Positions 6,446 through 7,943 of a DNA stretch of 7,943 nt are shown here, piece after piece. Made by a program: the position numbers and the translations under genes. Under the pieces are notes generated by a model, which worked only from the letters and a program-made list of their open reading frames with translations, was not told the DNA's origin and searched no databases. Origin of the DNA: an uncultured Prevotellaceae bacterium (lineage in GTDB: Bacteria; Bacteroidota; Bacteroidia; Bacteroidales; Bacteroidaceae); contig CALAVF010000382.1 of NCBI GenBank assembly GCA_937892315.1, positions 1 through 7,943 on the forward strand. The letters run 5' to 3'. Numbering within the stretch: the first letter of the stretch is position 1; each line of letters starts with the position of its first letter.

Positions 6446-7636
6446 TCATTTGAACACTAAATTCAAGTCCATTGAAAGGAATTCCTCGACCCCCAATCCT
6501 CCAGTTCCGACAATGAATGCACGGAAAGGATGAAATAAAGTCGAGAATTTGGGTAATCCTTCATTGGTCGTTCTTCTCCCAGTTTTCACCTCAATGGCAA
6601 CAATCTTCTTTCGGCGTACCAATACAAAATCGACCTCATCGTTCCTGTCACGCCAATAATATACTTGATAGTCACATATTCCTGCTTGACTCACCAAGTA
6701 CGCCCCTATGGCAGATTCCACATATCTTCCCCATGCTTTGGGATTTTCTATCGCATCCATATAGTCCTCTTCTGCATAGACATTTCGTAGAGCATTGTTG
6801 TACACCTGAAATTTAGGTACCGAATTGTACTTTCTGGCAGTGTCTGCTGCATACTTTTGGAGACCGCACAGCAAGCCGCATTCATCCAACAGTTGCAAAT
6901 AACCGGCTAAAGTCGTGACATTCCCTGCGTCTTGTAACTGGGCAGCCACTTTTGTCAGTGAAAGCAATTCGCCACTATAACTACTGCCCAATTCAAACAA
7001 TTGTCGCAATAATTGTGGTTTCATAATTTTAGTGTCCATCAGCACATCCTTTGAAATAGAAGGTTCGATAAGGGCATCCTTCACGTAGTTTCGCCATCGC
7101 ATATCGTGCTGTATGTAAGTGGCAGCACCTGGATAGCCGCCATAGTAGATGTATTGAGGCAATGTCCATCCGAAACACTCCTTCATTTCTGTAAAGGTCC
7201 AGTGTGGCAGACGGATCAGTTCAAAACGTCCAGCCAACGACTCCGTTAGCCCTTTTTCTATCAGCATACGCGATGAACCTAAAAGAACTACAGACAAAGG
7301 ACGATGCTCCCGAGTGTCTCTATCCCATTCTGCTTTTACCGTTTCGCTCCAATTTTGAATCTTTTGTATCTCATCCACCACCAAAAGTCTCTTTTGTTCG
7401 CCACGTGCCACCATCTTCATGCGTTGTGCTTCCCAGATTTGAGCCAACCAAGAAGCCCCCACCCCCACGACATCATCGGCGGAGTAACTTTCGAAGGGAA
7501 CACCACACTCTTCAAGCACTTGTCCTATAATTGTGGATTTCCCCACTTGTCGTGGTCCCACAATTACTTGAATCTTTCCTCTCGGCTCATTTACTCGTTC
7601 GAGAATCCATTGAAACTGAGCACGTTTGTATCCCAT
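6446..7636 (-). CDS. AAA+ ATPase with DUF4143 C-terminal domain
   Basis: 396 aa, cytoplasmic, full length for this family of P-loop ATPases of unknown role, which are often multi-copy in Bacteroidales. The N-terminal ATPase has Walker A GPRQVGKST (27-35), Walker B RLLVVDEIQK (83-92, Asp88-Glu89), a sensor-1-like strand SVVLLGSSRM (115-124) and the AGRFE arginine (Arg137). A helical/winged-helix part follows, with SLTKVAAQL (226-234) resembling a DNA-contacting helix-turn-helix. The C-terminal domain has the order Glu308, EVDFVL (334-339, Asp336) and AIEVKTG (347-353, Glu349/Lys351), the PD-(D/E)XK nuclease-like signature, apparently intact. ATP binding is well supported; nuclease or DNA-binding activity is inferred. 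The gene stands alone, with its own promoter about 70 nt upstream, a 22-bp repeat array in its leader and a terminator right behind it. The array starts 5 nt before the start codon, which suggests control at that site. No toxin, methylase or partner subunit is adjacent. Confidence 0.92.
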   Translation of the reverse strand: MGYKRAQFQWILERVNEPRGKIQVIVGPRQVGKSTIIGQVLEECGVPFESYSADDVVGVGASWLAQIWEAQRMKMVARGEQKRLLVVDEIQKIQNWSETVKAEWDRDTREHRPLSVVLLGSSRMLIEKGLTESLAGRFELIRLPHWTFTEMKECFGWTLPQYIYYGGYPGAATYIQHDMRWRNYVKDALIEPSISKDVLMDTKIMKPQLLRQLFELGSSYSGELLSLTKVAAQLQDAGNVTTLAGYLQLLDECGLLCGLQKYAADTARKYNSVPKFQVYNNALRNVYAEEDYMDAIENPKAWGRYVESAIGAYLVSQAGICDYQVYYWRDRNDEVDFVLVRRKKIVAIEVKTGRRTTNEGLPKFSTLFHPFRAFIVGTGGLGVEEFLSMDLNLVFK

Positions 7637-7641
7637 AATTC

Positions 7642-7707
7642 AAAAATGTTCAATTGGTTTATGAAAAATGTTCATTCGTTTGAACAAAAATGTTCAATCC
7701 GTTGCAA
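7642..7707 (-). repeat. Three direct 22-bp repeats in the leader of the ATPase gene
   Basis: The 11-nt core AAAAATGTTCA (plus strand) occurs without a mismatch at 7642-7652, 7664-7674 and 7686-7696, a period of exactly 22 bp, about two helical turns. The half-units between cores are looser but keep a T-rich GTT in similar places. The array ends 5 nt from the start codon (7636) and reaches into the -7 box (7705-7712), so it covers the whole untranslated leader. It is well placed as operator sites for a regulator bound on one face of the DNA, or as an RNA-level control element. Confidence 0.85.
7680..7697. promoter_or_regulatory. Perfect inverted repeat within the leader repeats
   Basis: TTGAACA (7680-7686) and TGTTCAA (7691-7697) are 7-nt complementary arms around an AAAA centre. 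The dyad lies at the predicted transcription start (near 7698) and joins the end of repeat unit 2 to the core of unit 3. It could be a dimer operator blocking initiation, or a small 5' hairpin in the mRNA. Confidence 0.6.
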
Positions 7708-7735
7708 AGATAATCATCTTTCGTCAAATTGCCAA
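7705..7735 (-). promoter_or_regulatory. Bacteroidetes-type promoter of the ATPase gene
   Basis: On the minus strand TATCTTTG (7705-7712) matches the -7 consensus exactly. A TTG (7733-7735) lies 20 nt upstream as -33; a TTTG at 7725-7728 is only 12 nt away and too close. The predicted start near 7698 gives an unusually long leader, about 60 nt, occupied by the 22-bp repeats. Confidence 0.65.
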
Positions 7736-7943
7736 GAAAAAGGTCGATTTTTGCAATGAATCGTAAAAAATCATTCGAAATCCCCGACAATGATACAAAT
7801 TTAATGATTGAAAGAACATAATTTGTGATGCTTTTTCTTGTGAAGGCTCCCTAAGAGTGCACCCTGTTCTCGAGCATCTCAAAAAATGGGGTCACCTGCA
7901 TAACCGCGTGGATTAACCGAAAATCTTGACCAGCCTAAAGATG

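Larger units (their letters stand above)
7659..7943 (-). other. Intergenic tail with a degenerate open frame, possible dispersed element
   Basis: No intact gene is seen in this stretch. On the minus strand a frame without ATG runs open for 63 codons (7850 to the stop at 7659-7661), reading AFTRKSITNYVLSIIKF near its start. The same frame before the stop at 7851-7853 has a 16-codon ATG reading (from 7901: MQVTPFFEMLENRVHS). The frame runs through the ATPase promoter and two repeats, so it is unlikely to be a real protein. I have a recollection, unverified, of short Prevotella-type hypothetical proteins with similar wording, which would fit a repeated element annotated as ORFs. Continuation beyond the window edge is unknown. 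Confidence 0.4.

Noticed and set aside
7642..7707. Mini CRISPR array
   Set aside because: The conserved core is only 11 nt with 11-nt gaps that are themselves partly alike; no cas gene is near.
7304..7759. 151-codon plus-strand frame across the ATPase start and its leader
   Set aside because: Low-complexity, antisense to the Walker A region and running over the repeat array; no support as a gene.

Overview
The window looks like a chromosomal segment of a gut- or oral-type Bacteroidales bacterium, most plausibly Prevotellaceae. The grounds are: all four independent promoters I can place match the Bacteroidetes housekeeping pattern (TTTG or TTG at -33, TAnnTTTG at -7, 19-20 nt apart); none of the genes has a Shine-Dalgarno sequence; and a GH97 glycosidase, a phage-type 'polyvalent' kinase and an AAA+/DUF4143 ATPase are typical of that group. 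The genus is an inference.

Layout. Five protein genes fill most of the window. On the minus strand, 22-2085 encodes a fused ADP-forming acetate/acyl-CoA ligase. Divergent from it, on the plus strand, come an NrnA-type DHH phosphoesterase (2248-3285) and, 21 nt further on, an exported GH97 glycoside hydrolase (3307-5352), probably one transcript. A bidirectional terminator hairpin (5378-5412) separates this pair from a convergent minus-strand kinase-like gene (5453-6229). A second, nearly identical hairpin (6398-6434) lies behind the next minus-strand gene, an AAA+ ATPase with a DUF4143/nuclease-like C-terminus (6446-7636). The last ~300 nt carry that gene's promoter, a three-unit array of 22-bp repeats inside its 5' leader, and then sequence with no intact gene but a degenerate open frame that looks like part of a dispersed element.

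How the parts relate. The left half is core metabolism: energy conservation from acyl-CoA, nano-RNA/pAp turnover, and periplasmic sugar cleavage. The right half (about 5.4-7.9 kb) looks accessory: two genes of phage/mobile-associated families, each with its own promoter, sequence that looks more AT-rich, short tandem repeats and two copies of the same hairpin.

Most interesting points: the exact 22-bp-period repeat array between promoter and start codon of the ATPase gene (7642-7707); the two hairpins with a compensatory base-pair change that bracket the kinase gene; an in-frame 15-nt tandem repeat inside the GH97 gene; and the stand-alone kinase with a cysteine-bearing N-terminal extension. 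I see no tRNA, rRNA, CRISPR array, transposase or complete defence system.
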